DNA of 64,000 nucleotides from Variovorax sp. OK212 (GCF_900112425.1 NZ_FOLP01000001.1:1-64000), one strand, 5' to 3'; positions 1-17,608 are shown, counted from the first letter of the stretch. Numbers and translations: made by a program. Notes: generated from the sequence alone by a model not told the origin.

Positions 1-94
1 CCCGATCGCGATGGAAGAAGGCCTGCGCTTCGCCATCCGTGAAGGCGGCCGCACCGTGGGTTCGGGCGTCGTGGCCAAGATCCTCGACATCTAA
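1..94 (+). CDS. tuf: Elongation factor Tu, C-terminal end (partial)
   Basis: Only the last 30 residues and the stop codon (92-94) are present; the reading frame starts at base 2. The visible end ([20 protein letters not shown], then [10 protein letters not shown]) is the strongly conserved domain III terminus of EF-Tu, the GTPase that delivers aminoacyl-tRNA to the ribosome. The position directly before tRNA-Trp, secE and nusG is the usual bacterial arrangement and fits the tuf copy of this locus. The start lies outside the window. Confidence 0.95.
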   Translation, partial: PIAMEEGLRFAIREGGRTVGSGVVAKILDI

Positions 95-115
95 GTCGGG
101 CGCAAAGAGTACCGG

Positions 116-191
116 AGGGGTATAGCTCAATTGGCAGAGCGTCGGTCTCCAAAACCGAAGGTTGTAGGTTCGATTCCTACTGCCCCTGCCA
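116..191 (+). tRNA. tRNA-Trp (anticodon CCA)
   Basis: A 76-nt cloverleaf. The acceptor stem AGGGGTA pairs with TGCCCCT, and the discriminator G is followed by an encoded CCA. The anticodon stem TCGGT/ACCGA closes the loop CTCCAAA, giving anticodon CCA (Trp). The T arm contains GGTTCGATTCC. It lies between tuf and secE, a conserved place for tRNA-Trp in proteobacteria, and is probably co-transcribed with one or both neighbours. Confidence 0.97.
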
Positions 192-202
192 CCTAGGTGG
201 CA
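187..202. repeat. Perfect 16-bp palindrome overlapping the tRNA-Trp 3' end
   Basis: TGCCACCTAGGTGGCA is fully self-complementary and includes the last acceptor base, discriminator and CCA of tRNA-Trp. In RNA it could form a short hairpin only by competing with the acceptor stem. It may be chance, a processing signal or a protein site. Confidence 0.6.
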
Positions 203-209
203 CCCCGAA

Positions 210-234
210 AAGCCCGTCGTGTCCCGACGGGCTT
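210..234 (+). terminator. Strong stem-loop between tRNA-Trp and secE, without a U tract
   Basis: AAGCCCGTCG (210-219) pairs perfectly with CGACGGGCTT (225-234) around a 5-nt loop. The following bases (CGGCGT) are not T-rich. It could therefore be a weak or Rho-assisted terminator, or a processing stem, rather than a classic intrinsic terminator. Confidence 0.5.
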
Positions 235-294
235 CGGCGTCTGAAGAAGGCGCATTGAATTGAAGGCCTCAGGGCCACAGGAAATCAGCCGAAC

Positions 295-678
295 ATGGCC
301 ACTTCTCAAATCGAAACCGTGAGCACCGGCGCCGACAAGGCGAAACTGGCCGCGGCCGTTGTGCTGGCAGTGGGCGCCATCGTGGCGTTCTATCTGCTGT
401 CGCGCCAGGGCTCGCTGGTGCAATGGGCTGCGCTGCTGGTCGGCCTGGCCGCCGCAGTGGCTGCTTTCGGCAGTTCGGAGAATGGCCGCCAGTTGTGGGC
501 CTTCGGCCGCGACTCGTGGCGCGAGGTCAAGAAGGTCGTGTGGCCGACCCGCAAGGAAGCGATGCAAATGACGGCCTACGTGTTCGCCTTCGTGGCGATC
601 ATGTCCGTCTTCCTCTGGCTCACCGACAAGACGCTCGAATGGGTGTTTTTCGACCTCATTCTGGGCTGGAGAAAATAA
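295..678 (+). CDS. secE: Preprotein translocase subunit SecE
   Basis: SecE is the small essential inner-membrane subunit of the SecYEG channel. The 127-residue length matches the three-helix proteobacterial form. Hydrophobic segments lie near residues 21-40, 45-65 and 95-117. The conserved amphipathic stretch REVKKVVWPTRKEA, around residue 79, is the family hallmark. The start ATG follows an AGGAAA-type ribosome site. The stop codon directly abuts the nusG start (678/679), so the two genes are translationally linked, as in most bacteria. Confidence 0.96.
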   Translation: MATSQIETVSTGADKAKLAAAVVLAVGAIVAFYLLSRQGSLVQWAALLVGLAAAVAAFGSSENGRQLWAFGRDSWREVKKVVWPTRKEAMQMTAYVFAFVAIMSVFLWLTDKTLEWVFFDLILGWRK

Positions 679-1290
679 ATGACCGACGACGCAGTTGAAA
701 CCACGCCAAGCACGCCGGAGGAAGAAAACACCTCCGTGCTGGCTCCCGCCGCCAACCCTGATCTGCGTTGGTACGTGGTCCATGCCTATTCGGGCATGGA
801 AAAGGCTGTCGAGCGCAACATCACCGAGCGCATCAACCGCGCCGGCATGCAGGACAAGTTCGGCCGCATCCTGGTTCCGACCGAAGAAGTGGTCGAAATC
901 AAGAACGGCCAGAAGCGCACCACCGAGCGCCGCTTCTTCCCGGGCTACGTGCTGGTCGAAATGATCATGGACGACGAGAGCTGGCACCTGGTGAAGCACA
1001 CCAACAAGGTGACGGGTTTCGTGGGCGGCGCCAAGAACCGTCCGGCCCCGATCTCGCAGAAAGAGGTCGAGGACATCGTCAGCCAGATGCAGCAGGGCAC
1101 CGAGAAGCCGCGCCACAAGGTCGAGTTCACCGTGGGTGAATTCGTGCGCGTCAAGGAAGGCCCGTTCACCGACTTCAACGGCACCGTCGAAGAAGTCAAT
1201 TACGAGAAGAGCAAGGTCAGCGTGTCGGTCATGATTTTCGGCCGCGCGACACCTGTGGAACTCGAATTCAGCCAGGTCGAGAAGACCTGA
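679..1290 (+). CDS. nusG: Transcription termination/antitermination factor NusG
   Basis: NusG binds RNA polymerase, stimulates elongation and links transcription to Rho and ribosomal protein S10. The 203-residue product starts with a short acidic extension. The NGN domain begins at about residue 30 ([19 protein letters not shown]). The C-terminal KOW domain is visible around residues 150-175 ([20 protein letters not shown]). The ATG immediately follows the secE stop. The size is slightly larger than E. coli NusG because of the N-terminal tail, which is common in Burkholderiales. Confidence 0.97.
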   Translation: MTDDAVETTPSTPEEENTSVLAPAANPDLRWYVVHAYSGMEKAVERNITERINRAGMQDKFGRILVPTEEVVEIKNGQKRTTERRFFPGYVLVEMIMDDESWHLVKHTNKVTGFVGGAKNRPAPISQKEVEDIVSQMQQGTEKPRHKVEFTVGEFVRVKEGPFTDFNGTVEEVNYEKSKVSVSVMIFGRATPVELEFSQVEKT

Positions 1291-1294
1291 GCCC

Positions 1295-1310
1295 CGGGCC
1301 GCAAGGCCCG
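1295..1310 (+). terminator. GNRA-capped hairpin after nusG
   Basis: CGGGCC (1295-1300), loop GCAA, then GGCCCG (1305-1310) form a compact stem just after the nusG stop. Only a short TTTT at about 1316-1319 follows. It may attenuate transcription from secE-nusG into rplK. The rest of the 1291-1427 spacer should hold the rplKA promoter and the L1 control site, but I could not assign either with confidence. Confidence 0.45.
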
Positions 1311-1427
1311 CACCATTTTCGGCTGCGCGTTGTCCGACTCGGCGCGCGGCCTTGATCTCGAAGAGTCGTTAAACCCCGGGGAGCCTCGGCCACAGGCCAA
1401 GGCGATATCACCCGCAAGGAGCAAAGC

Positions 1428-1859
1428 ATGGCGAAAAAAATCGTCGGCTTCATCAAGCTGCAAGTCCCAGCTGGTAAGGCCAACCCGTCCCCCCCGATCG
1501 GTCCCGCACTCGGTCAGCGCGGTCTGAACATCATGGAGTTCTGCAAGGCGTTCAACGCGCAAACCCAAGGCGTCGAGCCGGGTCTGCCGCTGCCGGTGGT
1601 CATCACCGCGTTCGCTGACAAGAGCTTCACCTTCATCATCAAGACGCCCCCGGCGATCACCTTGATCAAGAAGGCCATCAAGCTGGACAAGGGCTCGGCC
1701 CGCCCGCACACCGACAAGGTCGGCAAGATCACGCGCGCCCAGCTCGAAGAAATCGCCAAGGCCAAGATGAAGGACCTGACTGCCGCCGACCTCGACGCAG
1801 CAGTTCGTACCATCGCCGGCTCGGCCCGCTCGATGGGCGTGAATGTGGAGGGCGTGTAA
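1428..1859 (+). CDS. rplK: 50S ribosomal protein L11
   Basis: L11 forms the base of the ribosomal stalk with 23S rRNA helices 43-44 and takes part in GTPase-factor function. The 143-residue product has the expected length. Its N-terminus ([20 protein letters not shown]) and the [22 protein letters not shown] stretch that follows are diagnostic. A ribosome site (AAGGAG) lies about 8 bases before the ATG. The stop is immediately followed by the rplA ATG, giving a coupled rplK-rplA unit. Confidence 0.98.
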   Translation: MAKKIVGFIKLQVPAGKANPSPPIGPALGQRGLNIMEFCKAFNAQTQGVEPGLPLPVVITAFADKSFTFIIKTPPAITLIKKAIKLDKGSARPHTDKVGKITRAQLEEIAKAKMKDLTAADLDAAVRTIAGSARSMGVNVEGV

Positions 1860-2558
1860 ATGTCCAAGATCACCAAGAAGCAAAAGTCGCTGCAAGGCAA
1901 GGTCGACAGCAACAAGCTGTACCCGCTGGTTGACGCGATCGTCATCGTCAAGGACGCGGCCACCGCCAAGTTCGACGAATCGATCGACGTGGCCGTGCAG
2001 CTCGGCATCGACGCGAAGAAGTCCGACCAGGTCGTGCGTGGCGCCGTCGTGCTGCCCAACGGCACCGGCAAGACCAAGCGCGTCGCCGTGTTCGCCCAAG
2101 GCGCCAAGGCTGAAGAAGCCAAGGCCGCCGGCGCCGACATCGTCGGCATGGACGACCTGGCTGCCATGGTCAAGGCTGGCGACATGCCTTTCGACGTCGT
2201 GATCGCCGCACCGGACGCCATGCGCGTCGTCGGTACGCTGGGTCAGATCCTCGGCCCGCGCGGCCTGATGCCCAACCCCAAGGTTGGCACGGTGACCCCG
2301 GACGTCGCCACGGCTGTGAAGAACGCCAAGGCTGGCCAGGTCCAGTTCCGCGTCGACAAGGCCGGCATCATCCACGGCACGATCGGCCGTCGTTCGTTCG
2401 ACAACGACAAGCTGCAAGGCAACCTCGTTGCGCTGATCGATGCACTGGTCAAGGCCAAGCCGGCGACCAGCAAGGGCGTGTTCCTGCGCAAGGTCGCTGT
2501 GTCGTCGACCATGGGTCTGGGTGTCCGCGTGGACACGCAAACCATCTCGGCGAGCTAA
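1860..2558 (+). CDS. rplA: 50S ribosomal protein L1
   Basis: L1 forms the mobile L1 stalk near the ribosomal E site and, in characterised bacteria, represses the rplKA mRNA. The 232-residue length is normal. The conserved segment [18 protein letters not shown], near residues 130-150, identifies the family. There is no spacer after rplK (1859/1860), so translation is probably coupled. Confidence 0.98.
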   Translation: MSKITKKQKSLQGKVDSNKLYPLVDAIVIVKDAATAKFDESIDVAVQLGIDAKKSDQVVRGAVVLPNGTGKTKRVAVFAQGAKAEEAKAAGADIVGMDDLAAMVKAGDMPFDVVIAAPDAMRVVGTLGQILGPRGLMPNPKVGTVTPDVATAVKNAKAGQVQFRVDKAGIIHGTIGRRSFDNDKLQGNLVALIDALVKAKPATSKGVFLRKVAVSSTMGLGVRVDTQTISAS

Positions 2559-2599
2559 AGAGATTGGCTCTGCCCGAAAGGGTGGGGCGAATGTGGTGG

Positions 2600-2795
2600 G
2601 TCGCGGCAGCTTCGGTTGCCGCGAGCCATCCAAGACCGCTGGTGTGCAGGGCGCTGCACTTAATCGCCGGATCGATCCTTCCGGTATCCAGCGCAGATGG
2701 CGATCCCGCTGCAAGGAATCAGTTTTTGTTCCGAAACAGTTGGTCGCTGCATGAAGCGCGATCCAAGGCCCCGGCCGAAGATCGCATTAAAAGGA
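2600..2795 (+). promoter_or_regulatory. Ribosomal protein L10 leader (rplJL autoregulatory leader RNA)
   Basis: The 244-base gap before rplJ contains no gene. It is rich in stems, for example CGCGGCAGC/GGTTGCCGCG near 2604-2623. The segment CCAAGACCGCTGGTG (from 2631) matches the conserved core I associate with L10 leaders, where the L10-(L7/L12) complex binds and represses translation. The assignment rests on position and remembered motif; the exact boundaries are approximate. Confidence 0.6.
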
Positions 2796-2802
2796 GTAGA
2801 CC

Positions 2803-3339
2803 TTGAGTCTGAATCGCAGTGAGAAAGAAGCGGTCATCAGTGATGTGACCAGCCTCGCCGCAAAAGCTCAAACGCTCGTGATGGCGGAATACCGTGGCAT
2901 CTCGGTAGCCGATATGACCAAACTGCGCAGCGAAGCTCGCAGCAAGGGCGTGACCCTCAGCGTGTTGAAGAACACGCTGGCACGCCGTGCTGTGGCTGGT
3001 AGCGCATTTGAAGTCGTCGGTGACCAGATGACCGGTCCGCTGATCTACGGCTTTTCCGAAGACGCAGTGGCCGCCGCCAAGGTGGTGGCCGACTTCGCGA
3101 AGACCAACGACAAGTTGGTGATTCGCGGTGGCGCGTTTGGCGGCAAGGCCCTGGACGTCAATGGCGTGAAGCAACTGGCCAACATCCCTTCGAAGGAAGT
3201 GCTGCTGTCCCAATTGCTGGGCTTGATGCAATCCCCCGTTTCCCGTACGGCACGCGTTCTCGCGGCGCTGGCTGCGAAGCGTGGCGAAGGCGAAGCTGCA
3301 CCCGTCGCCGATGCACCGGCAGAAGCGCAAGCCGCTTGA
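2803..3339 (+). CDS. rplJ: 50S ribosomal protein L10
   Basis: L10 anchors the L7/L12 dimers of the ribosomal stalk and represses its own mRNA. The 178-residue product starts with a TTG codon (2803) preceded by a clear AAGGAG ribosome site at about 2790; translation gives [15 protein letters not shown], the expected N-terminus. The C-terminal helix that carries L7/L12 ends in an Ala-rich tail. The rare start codon fits tight translational control of this gene. Confidence 0.96.
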   Translation: MSLNRSEKEAVISDVTSLAAKAQTLVMAEYRGISVADMTKLRSEARSKGVTLSVLKNTLARRAVAGSAFEVVGDQMTGPLIYGFSEDAVAAAKVVADFAKTNDKLVIRGGAFGGKALDVNGVKQLANIPSKEVLLSQLLGLMQSPVSRTARVLAALAAKRGEGEAAPVADAPAEAQAA

Positions 3340-3381
3340 GCTTGCGTTTGAAATATTCAACCCAATTGTTAGGAAACAAAA

Positions 3382-3759
<378 letters not shown>

Positions 3760-3775
3760 TTCAGACCCCCTAGAG

Positions 3776-3806
3776 GGCTGGAGGTGCCTGAAAAGGCCCT
3801 CCAGCC
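3776..3806 (+). terminator. Attenuator hairpin between rplL and rpoB
   Basis: GGCTGGAGG (3776-3784) pairs perfectly with CCTCCAGCC (3798-3806). A further inner GCC/GGC pair is separated by one bulged base, and a short TTTG follows. In characterised bacteria a partial terminator here sets the lower expression of rpoBC relative to rplJL. The short T tract is consistent with read-through. Confidence 0.7.
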
Positions 3807-3829
3807 TTTGCCGCTTTCAGAGCGCACCC

Positions 3830-3856
3830 AAAAGAGGCCGGCTTTCAGCTTCTTTT
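3830..3856 (+). promoter_or_regulatory. Second stem-loop in the rplL-rpoB spacer (possible RNase III-type processing site)
   Basis: AAAAGAGGC (3830-3838) can pair with GCTTCTTTT (3848-3856) through eight Watson-Crick pairs and one G-U pair. E. coli has an RNase III processing hairpin in the same spacer after the attenuator, so this may be its counterpart. The rest of the 3857-4011 spacer shows no gene apart from an in-frame upstream extension of rpoB that looks non-coding. Confidence 0.4.
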
Positions 3857-4011
3857 GAGTGTCTTCTGACCCCGACTGCAGAAGACCCCTTGGTTCGGGC
3901 GATGTGCAACGCATCGCCGTCCGCCAACGGCTGGTAGTGGCCAGCCGCCAAGGAGCAGTGGTGCCAAGGCACCTGAACAAGTCGCTGAAGATCTCAAGCT
4001 CCGGAGCTCTC

Positions 4012-8136
<4,125 letters not shown>

Positions 8137-8155
8137 GCGACAAGGAAAGAGTCAC

Positions 8156-12391
<4,236 letters not shown>

Positions 12392-12423
12392 CTGGTTAGC
12401 ATCACCGGCCATGACCGGTACAC

Positions 12424-12463
12424 ACGCCCCCCGACCGCTCCCGGTTGGGGGGCGTTTTTCTTT
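12424..12463 (+). terminator. Rho-independent terminator of the rpl-rpoBC operon
   Basis: ACGCCCCCC (12424-12432) pairs with GGGGGGCGT (12447-12455), with an additional inner ACCG/CGGT stem, and runs directly into TTTTTCTTT. This is a textbook intrinsic terminator 33 bases after the rpoC stop. Confidence 0.92.
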
Positions 12464-12489
12464 GTGTTTTCCATGAGGCCTTGTTGTCG

Positions 12490-13116
12490 ATGAGTCTGTT
12501 GCCCGAATCGCTGGCCAGCTGGATCGTGATCGCGGTGCTGCTGTTCTGGTTTGTCGGCGCCTACAACCGGCTGGTGCGTTTGCGCGCCGCCGTCCTGCAG
12601 GCCTACGGCGCGCTCGATGCGGCCTTGGCCAGGCAATTGGATTTCGTGCAGACCAGCATCACCACCGGCCCGCCGCCGGAGGTCGCGCCGACGGGCGAGT
12701 CGCTGTCGACCATCGCGCCGCTGCAGGCCGCGACCACGCAGCTGTCGACCTTGCTGGGCGCCACGCGCACGCGCCCGCTGGACGCCGGCGTGATGGCGGC
12801 GCTGGCCACCGCGCTGCAGGTGTGGATCAATGCATGGCGGCGCCAGCACCCCGACGACGTGACGGTGTTCGACGCCGACGGCACACTGTCGCGGCCCGCG
12901 CAGCTGATGCCGGCTGGCGTGAGCGGTATGAACGGTATGAGCGGCGTGCCGGCCGCGATCGAACCGATCGCGTGGCCCGAACCCTCGGCGGCCGCGGAAA
13001 TCGCGCGCAACCAGTTCAACCAGGCGGTGGGGCACTACAACGCCGCGATCGCACAGTTCCCGGCGCTGCTGGTGGCATGGGCCGTGCGTCTGCGTCCGGC
13101 CGCGCCGCTGCTCTGA
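12490..13116 (+). CDS. LemA-like single-pass membrane protein of unknown function
   Basis: A 208-residue product starting at ATG 12490 just after the rpoC terminator. Residues about 8-22 (LASWIVIAVLLFWFVGAYNRL) form a membrane anchor. They are followed by a helix with the pattern NRLVRLRAAVLQAYGALDAA that resembles the LemA family (N-out anchor plus a cytoplasmic or periplasmic helical bundle). The remainder is Ala/Pro-rich and less conserved. The function of LemA proteins is not established. It lies upstream of rsmB with a 77-base gap and may be co-transcribed with it. Confidence 0.7.
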   Translation: MSLLPESLASWIVIAVLLFWFVGAYNRLVRLRAAVLQAYGALDAALARQLDFVQTSITTGPPPEVAPTGESLSTIAPLQAATTQLSTLLGATRTRPLDAGVMAALATALQVWINAWRRQHPDDVTVFDADGTLSRPAQLMPAGVSGMNGMSGVPAAIEPIAWPEPSAAAEIARNQFNQAVGHYNAAIAQFPALLVAWAVRLRPAAPLL

Positions 13117-13193
13117 ACGGGGCACCCGGCCCGGTCTTTTCTTTCCATTGCGAGGCGTCCGGCTTTTGGGGCGCCCGTTACCATCGCCCCAAC

Positions 13194-14573
13194 TTGTCAG
13201 AACTACATTCCGATTCTTCGAGCAGCAGCGGCGCCCCGGCGCAGCAACCTCCGCTCTGGCGCCAACTGCAACTGACCGCGGTGGCGCTGGCGTCGATCCG
13301 CGCCGGTACCTCCGGCTCGGTGGCGTTCGAGGCGGTCGAGCCTGCGATGCGCCCCGGCGTGCAGGCGCTCGGCTTCCAGGTGCTGCGCTGGCTCGGCCGC
13401 GCCGAGGCGCTGCGCCGCCACCTGGCCAAGCGCACGCCGCCGCCGCTGCCCGACGCCTTGCTGTGCACCGCGCTGGCGCTGGCGTGGGACGGCGAGCGCG
13501 CCCCCTACGAGCCCTTCACGCTGGTCGACCAGGCGGTCGAGGCCGCCAAGCGCAACCCCGCCACGCGGGCGCAGGCCAGCTTCATCAACGCCTGCCTGCG
13601 GCGCTTCCTGCGCGAGCGCGACGAGCTGGTGGCCGCCACCGACACCGAACCCGTTGCGCAGTGGAATCACCCGCGCTGGTGGATCGAGCGCCTCAAGCGC
13701 GACCATCCGCGCGAGTGGCAGCGGGTGCTGGGCGCCGACAACGCGCAGGCGCCGATGACGCTGCGCGTCAACGCCCGCAAGTCGACCGCGGCCTCGTACC
13801 TGGTGGAGCTGGAGGCTGCCGGCTTCGCGGCCACCCGCGTCGGCCCCGCCGGCCTGCAACTGGCGCGCGCCCGGCCGGTGCAGCAACTGCCCGGTTTTGC
13901 CGAAGGCGCCAGTTCGGTGCAGGACGCTGCCGCGCAAATGGCCGCGCCGCTGCTGCTCGACCGCCTGCTGCCGCTCGCGCCCGGCGCCGCGCCGCTGCGC
14001 GTGCTCGACGCCTGCGCCGCGCCCGGCGGCAAGACCGCGCACCTGCTCGAGCTGGCTGGCCCCGAGGCTGTCGACGTGATTGCGCTGGAGGTCGACGCCG
14101 TGCGCGCCCGCCGCATCGACGACACGCTGGCGCGCATCGGCCTGCCGGCCAAGGTGGTGGTGGCCGACGCCTCGCGCCCCGCCCAGTGGTGGGACGGCAC
14201 GCCGTTCGACGCCATCCTGCTCGACGCACCGTGCACCGCATCGGGCATCGTGCGCCGCCATCCCGACGTCCGCTGGCTGCGCCGCGAGAGCGACACCGCG
14301 CAACTGGCTGCCCAGCAGGCCGCATTGCTGGCCGCCTTGTGGCCGCTGGTGCGGCCGGGCGGACGCCTTCTCTACTGCACCTGCTCCGTGTTTCGCGAAG
14401 AGGGTTCGCAACAAATTGATGCGTTTCTTGTACACAACACCGACGCACGTTTGCTGCCGTCGCCAGGCCATTTGCTGCCCCAAAGCGGGTCGAATGGCCG
14501 CAGCGTCCCGGACAATCCCTCTGGTGACCACGACGGTTTCTTCTACGCCCTGCTCGAAAAGCGCCCGCACTGA
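13194..14573 (+). CDS. rsmB: 16S rRNA (cytosine(967)-C(5))-methyltransferase RsmB
   Basis: RsmB methylates C967 of 16S rRNA using S-adenosylmethionine. An N-terminal NusB-like helical domain (about residues 20-150) is followed by a Rossmann methyltransferase domain with the SAM loop VLDACAAPGGKTAHLLEL. Two cysteines match the RNA m5C motifs: Cys347 in DAPCTASG and Cys397 in YCTCSV. No ATG occurs near the expected N-terminus. I chose TTG 13194 (MSELHSDSSSSSG), giving 459 residues, but the exact start is uncertain. Its 3' end overlaps the next gene. Confidence 0.92.
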   Translation: MSELHSDSSSSSGAPAQQPPLWRQLQLTAVALASIRAGTSGSVAFEAVEPAMRPGVQALGFQVLRWLGRAEALRRHLAKRTPPPLPDALLCTALALAWDGERAPYEPFTLVDQAVEAAKRNPATRAQASFINACLRRFLRERDELVAATDTEPVAQWNHPRWWIERLKRDHPREWQRVLGADNAQAPMTLRVNARKSTAASYLVELEAAGFAATRVGPAGLQLARARPVQQLPGFAEGASSVQDAAAQMAAPLLLDRLLPLAPGAAPLRVLDACAAPGGKTAHLLELAGPEAVDVIALEVDAVRARRIDDTLARIGLPAKVVVADASRPAQWWDGTPFDAILLDAPCTASGIVRRHPDVRWLRRESDTAQLAAQQAALLAALWPLVRPGGRLLYCTCSVFREEGSQQIDAFLVHNTDARLLPSPGHLLPQSGSNGRSVPDNPSGDHDGFFYALLEKRPH

Positions 14574-15192
14574 TCGCCGCCGGCCGGCCCTGCTGGCCGT
14601 GCTGCTGTGGGTATGGGTGATGTGGATGGCCTGGCTGCCGGCTCCGGCGGTGGCCCAGGGCCGCAGTGGCGCGTCGATCACCCAGATGCGCCTCGAGCAG
14701 GCCGACGACGGCGTCTATTTCAGCGCCGCCGTGCAGTTCGATCTGCCCTCGCTGGTCGAGGAGGTGCTCGACAAGGGCATCGCCATCTATTTCGTGGCCG
14801 AGGCCGAGGTGTTCCAGGAGCGCTGGTACTGGACCGACCGCAAGGTCGCCCAGGTCACGCGCCACATGCGCCTGGCCTACCAGCCGCTCACGCGGCGCTG
14901 GCGGCTCAACGTGTCGGCGGCGCCCATGACCGGCGCGGCCGGCCTGGGCATTTCGCTGAACCAGAATTTCGACACCCTGAGCGACGCGCTCGACGCCATC
15001 AAGCGCGTCGGCCGCCTGCGGCTCGGCGACGCGGCCGAGATCGGCGACGACCCGCAGCAGCAGGTCACCTTCCGCTTCCGGCTCGACACCTCGCAGCTGC
15101 CGCGCCCCTTCCAGATCGGCGTGGTCGGGCAGAACGACTGGAACATTGCCGCCGAGCGCTCGGCCAAGCTCACTGTGGAGAAGCAGAAGTGA
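14524..15192 (+). CDS. DUF4390 exported protein
   Basis: The product has an N-terminal signal peptide: Arg-rich start, hydrophobic LLAVLLWVWVMWMAWLPAP, then an AVA-QG cleavage site. A beta-rich DUF4390-type domain follows (ITQMRLEQADDGVYFSAAVQ; NQNFDTLSDALDAIKRVG). The function is unknown. It sits between rsmB and the NtrY-like kinase, a conserved arrangement in Burkholderiales, and may act with the kinase as an envelope component. The start is uncertain: GTG 14524 gives 222 residues and a 50-base overlap with rsmB. The stop overlaps the kinase start in GTGA. Confidence 0.8.
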   Translation: MTTTVSSTPCSKSARTDRRRPALLAVLLWVWVMWMAWLPAPAVAQGRSGASITQMRLEQADDGVYFSAAVQFDLPSLVEEVLDKGIAIYFVAEAEVFQERWYWTDRKVAQVTRHMRLAYQPLTRRWRLNVSAAPMTGAAGLGISLNQNFDTLSDALDAIKRVGRLRLGDAAEIGDDPQQQVTFRFRLDTSQLPRPFQIGVVGQNDWNIAAERSAKLTVEKQK

Positions 15193-17519
15193 GCACTTCC
15201 GGGCGCAGCGGCGCAGCGGCCACGCCGGCCGCACGCCGCGCGCGGGCCACGCGCTGGGCCGTCGGCGTCGGCGCGGCACTGGTCACGGCCATCGGCCTGG
15301 TGCTGATGTTCCTGCTCGCGCAGGCCACCAACAACCGCGCGCTGTACGAGCGCTACTACGTGCGCCTGTTCGGCATCAACGTGGTGGTGGCGGTGCTGCT
15401 GGTGCTGGTGATCGGCTGGGTCGCCTTCCGCCTGCTGCGGCGCCTGCGGCAGGGCAAGTTCGGCAGCCGCCTGCTGATCAAGCTGGCGGCCATCTTCGCG
15501 CTGGTGGGCGTGGTGCCCGGGGCGTTGGTCTACGTGGTGTCCTACCAGTTCGTGGCGCGCTCGATCGAGAGCTGGTTCGACGTCAAGGTCGAGGGCGCGC
15601 TCGACGCCGGCCTGAACCTCGGGCGCGCCACGCTCGATTCGCTGACCGACGACCTCGCGGTGAAGACGCGCAGCGCCAGTTCGCAGCTCGCGCAGGTGTC
15701 CGATGCCAGCGCGGGCCTGATGCTCGAGCGCATCCGCGACCAGCTCGAGGCCAGCGACGTGGTGCTCTGGACCGGCAGCGGGCAACTGGTGGCCAGCGCC
15801 GGTGCCTCGCGCTTCCAGCTCAACCCCGACCGGCCGACCGCGCAGCAGTTCCGCCAGGTTCGCCCCGAGCGTGCCGTGGCGCACGTCGAGGGGCTGGACG
15901 AAACCGTCGCGCCGGGCGCGACCCCGCCGGTGGCGAGCGTGCGCGCGCTGGCCATGGTGCAGCGCCCCGGCTTCGACTTCGACACCGCGCCGCGCTACCT
16001 GCAGGTCACGCGGGCGTTGCCACCGGCCGTGGTGGCCAACGCGCTCGCGGTGCAGGAGGCCAACCGCGAATACCAGGAGCGGGCGCTGGCGCGCGAGGGC
16101 CTGCGCCGCATGTACATCGGCACGCTCACGCTGAGCCTGTTCCTCGCCGTGTTCGGCGCGGTGCTGCTGGCCGTGCTGTTCGGCAACCAGCTGGCGCGGC
16201 CGCTGCTCGTGCTGGCCGACGGCGTGCGCCAGGTGGCCGCCGGCGACCTGCGGCCCACCGCCGTATTGCAGGGCAAGGACGAGCTGGGCGGCCTCACGCG
16301 CTCGTTCGCCGTCATGACGCAGCAACTGGCCGACGCCCGCGGCGCGGTCGAGAAGACCATGGGCCAGCTCGACGCCGCGCGCGCCAACCTGCAGACCATC
16401 CTGGACAACCTCACGTCGGGTGTGATCGTGCTCGACGCCAAGGGCATCGTGCTGTCGACCAACCCCGGCGCCACGCGCGTGCTGCGCGCGCCGATGGCCG
16501 CCTACGAAGGGCAGGCGCTGGCCGACGTGCCGGGCCTGGCCGACTTCGGCGCCAGGGTGCAGCAGCAGTTCGACGACTTCCTCGTCGAGCGCATGCAGCA
16601 CGGCCTGGACCACTGGCAGCACGCCTTCGAGCTTCACGCCTCGGGCAACGACCTGCCGCAGCAGGACAGCGCCATCAACATCGTGGCGCGCGGCGCCGAG
16701 CTGCCCGGTGCCGCGCGGCTGCTGGTGTTCGACGACATCTCGGAAATCGTCTCGGCCCAGCGCGCACAGGCCTGGGGCGAGGTGGCGCGCCGCCTGGCGC
16801 ACGAGATCAAGAACCCGCTCACGCCCATCCAGCTGTCGGCCGAGCGGCTCGAGATGAAGCTCTCGGGCAAGGTGCCGCCTCCGGAGCAGGCCATCCTGGT
16901 GAAGTCGGTGAAGACCATCGTCGACCAGGTCGATGCGATGAAGCGGCTGGTGAACGAATTCCGCGACTACGCGCGGCTGCCCGCGGCCGACCTGAAGCCG
17001 GTCGACCTGAACGCATTGCTGACCGACGTGCTCCAGCTCTATCACGTGGAGAACCTGCCCATCACGCTGCGCTCCGAACTCGACGAGCGCTGCCCGCCGG
17101 TTCGCGGCGACGCGCAGCAGATCCGCCAGGTCATACACAACCTGTTGCAAAACGCCCAGGACGCCGCAGAGGCGGCCGCCGTCGTCACCGGCAAGATGGG
17201 CGAGGTGGTCATTCGCACGCGGCTCGGCGATTCGGGCCAGCGCGTGCGCCTGACGGTGCAGGACAGCGGCCCCGGCTTTGCCGACAACATCCTGAAGCGC
17301 GCGTTCGAGCCGTACGTCACCACGAAAACAAAAGGTACCGGTTTGGGCCTTGCGGTGGTCAAGAAAATTGCCGATGAACACGGTGCGCGCATCGAGCTTT
17401 CGAACCGCGTGGTGGACGGGGCTGTAGCAGGGGCGCAAGTCTCGCTATCATTCGCGCTGGCAAGCGAGCCGCGGGCAGCGGTCGCTCACACCGAAGATTC
17501 GAAGTCTTCTGCCGCCTGA
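15189..17519 (+). CDS. NtrY-family sensor histidine kinase
   Basis: A 776-residue membrane kinase starting at GTG 15189, which overlaps the previous stop by four bases. Transmembrane segments lie near residues 22-43, 57-80 and 98-120 and before a HAMP linker at about 312-390. A PAS-like region (residues 400-520) precedes the HisKA box LAHEIKNPLTPIQLSAERL, with phospho-acceptor His538. The ATPase domain shows the N box (IHNLLQNAQDA, about 649) and G boxes (DSGPGF; KGTGLGLAVVKKI). NtrY kinases respond to nitrogen or redox cues. Its partner is the next gene. Confidence 0.92.
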   Translation: MSTSGRSGAAATPAARRARATRWAVGVGAALVTAIGLVLMFLLAQATNNRALYERYYVRLFGINVVVAVLLVLVIGWVAFRLLRRLRQGKFGSRLLIKLAAIFALVGVVPGALVYVVSYQFVARSIESWFDVKVEGALDAGLNLGRATLDSLTDDLAVKTRSASSQLAQVSDASAGLMLERIRDQLEASDVVLWTGSGQLVASAGASRFQLNPDRPTAQQFRQVRPERAVAHVEGLDETVAPGATPPVASVRALAMVQRPGFDFDTAPRYLQVTRALPPAVVANALAVQEANREYQERALAREGLRRMYIGTLTLSLFLAVFGAVLLAVLFGNQLARPLLVLADGVRQVAAGDLRPTAVLQGKDELGGLTRSFAVMTQQLADARGAVEKTMGQLDAARANLQTILDNLTSGVIVLDAKGIVLSTNPGATRVLRAPMAAYEGQALADVPGLADFGARVQQQFDDFLVERMQHGLDHWQHAFELHASGNDLPQQDSAINIVARGAELPGAARLLVFDDISEIVSAQRAQAWGEVARRLAHEIKNPLTPIQLSAERLEMKLSGKVPPPEQAILVKSVKTIVDQVDAMKRLVNEFRDYARLPAADLKPVDLNALLTDVLQLYHVENLPITLRSELDERCPPVRGDAQQIRQVIHNLLQNAQDAAEAAAVVTGKMGEVVIRTRLGDSGQRVRLTVQDSGPGFADNILKRAFEPYVTTKTKGTGLGLAVVKKIADEHGARIELSNRVVDGAVAGAQVSLSFALASEPRAAVAHTEDSKSSAA

Positions 17520-17608
17520 GCACACGCGATTCCGTCGCACAGGCGACGGATCGGCCGGCGGACCTCAACACATCTTGCAGACACCAGCGCACACAATAAG
17601 CAGCACTC

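Noticed and set aside
3859..4011. 51-codon upstream extension of rpoB
   Set aside because: The known beta N-terminus starts at [14 protein letters not shown] (4012). The extension overlaps leader stem-loop sequence and has no similarity I recognise.
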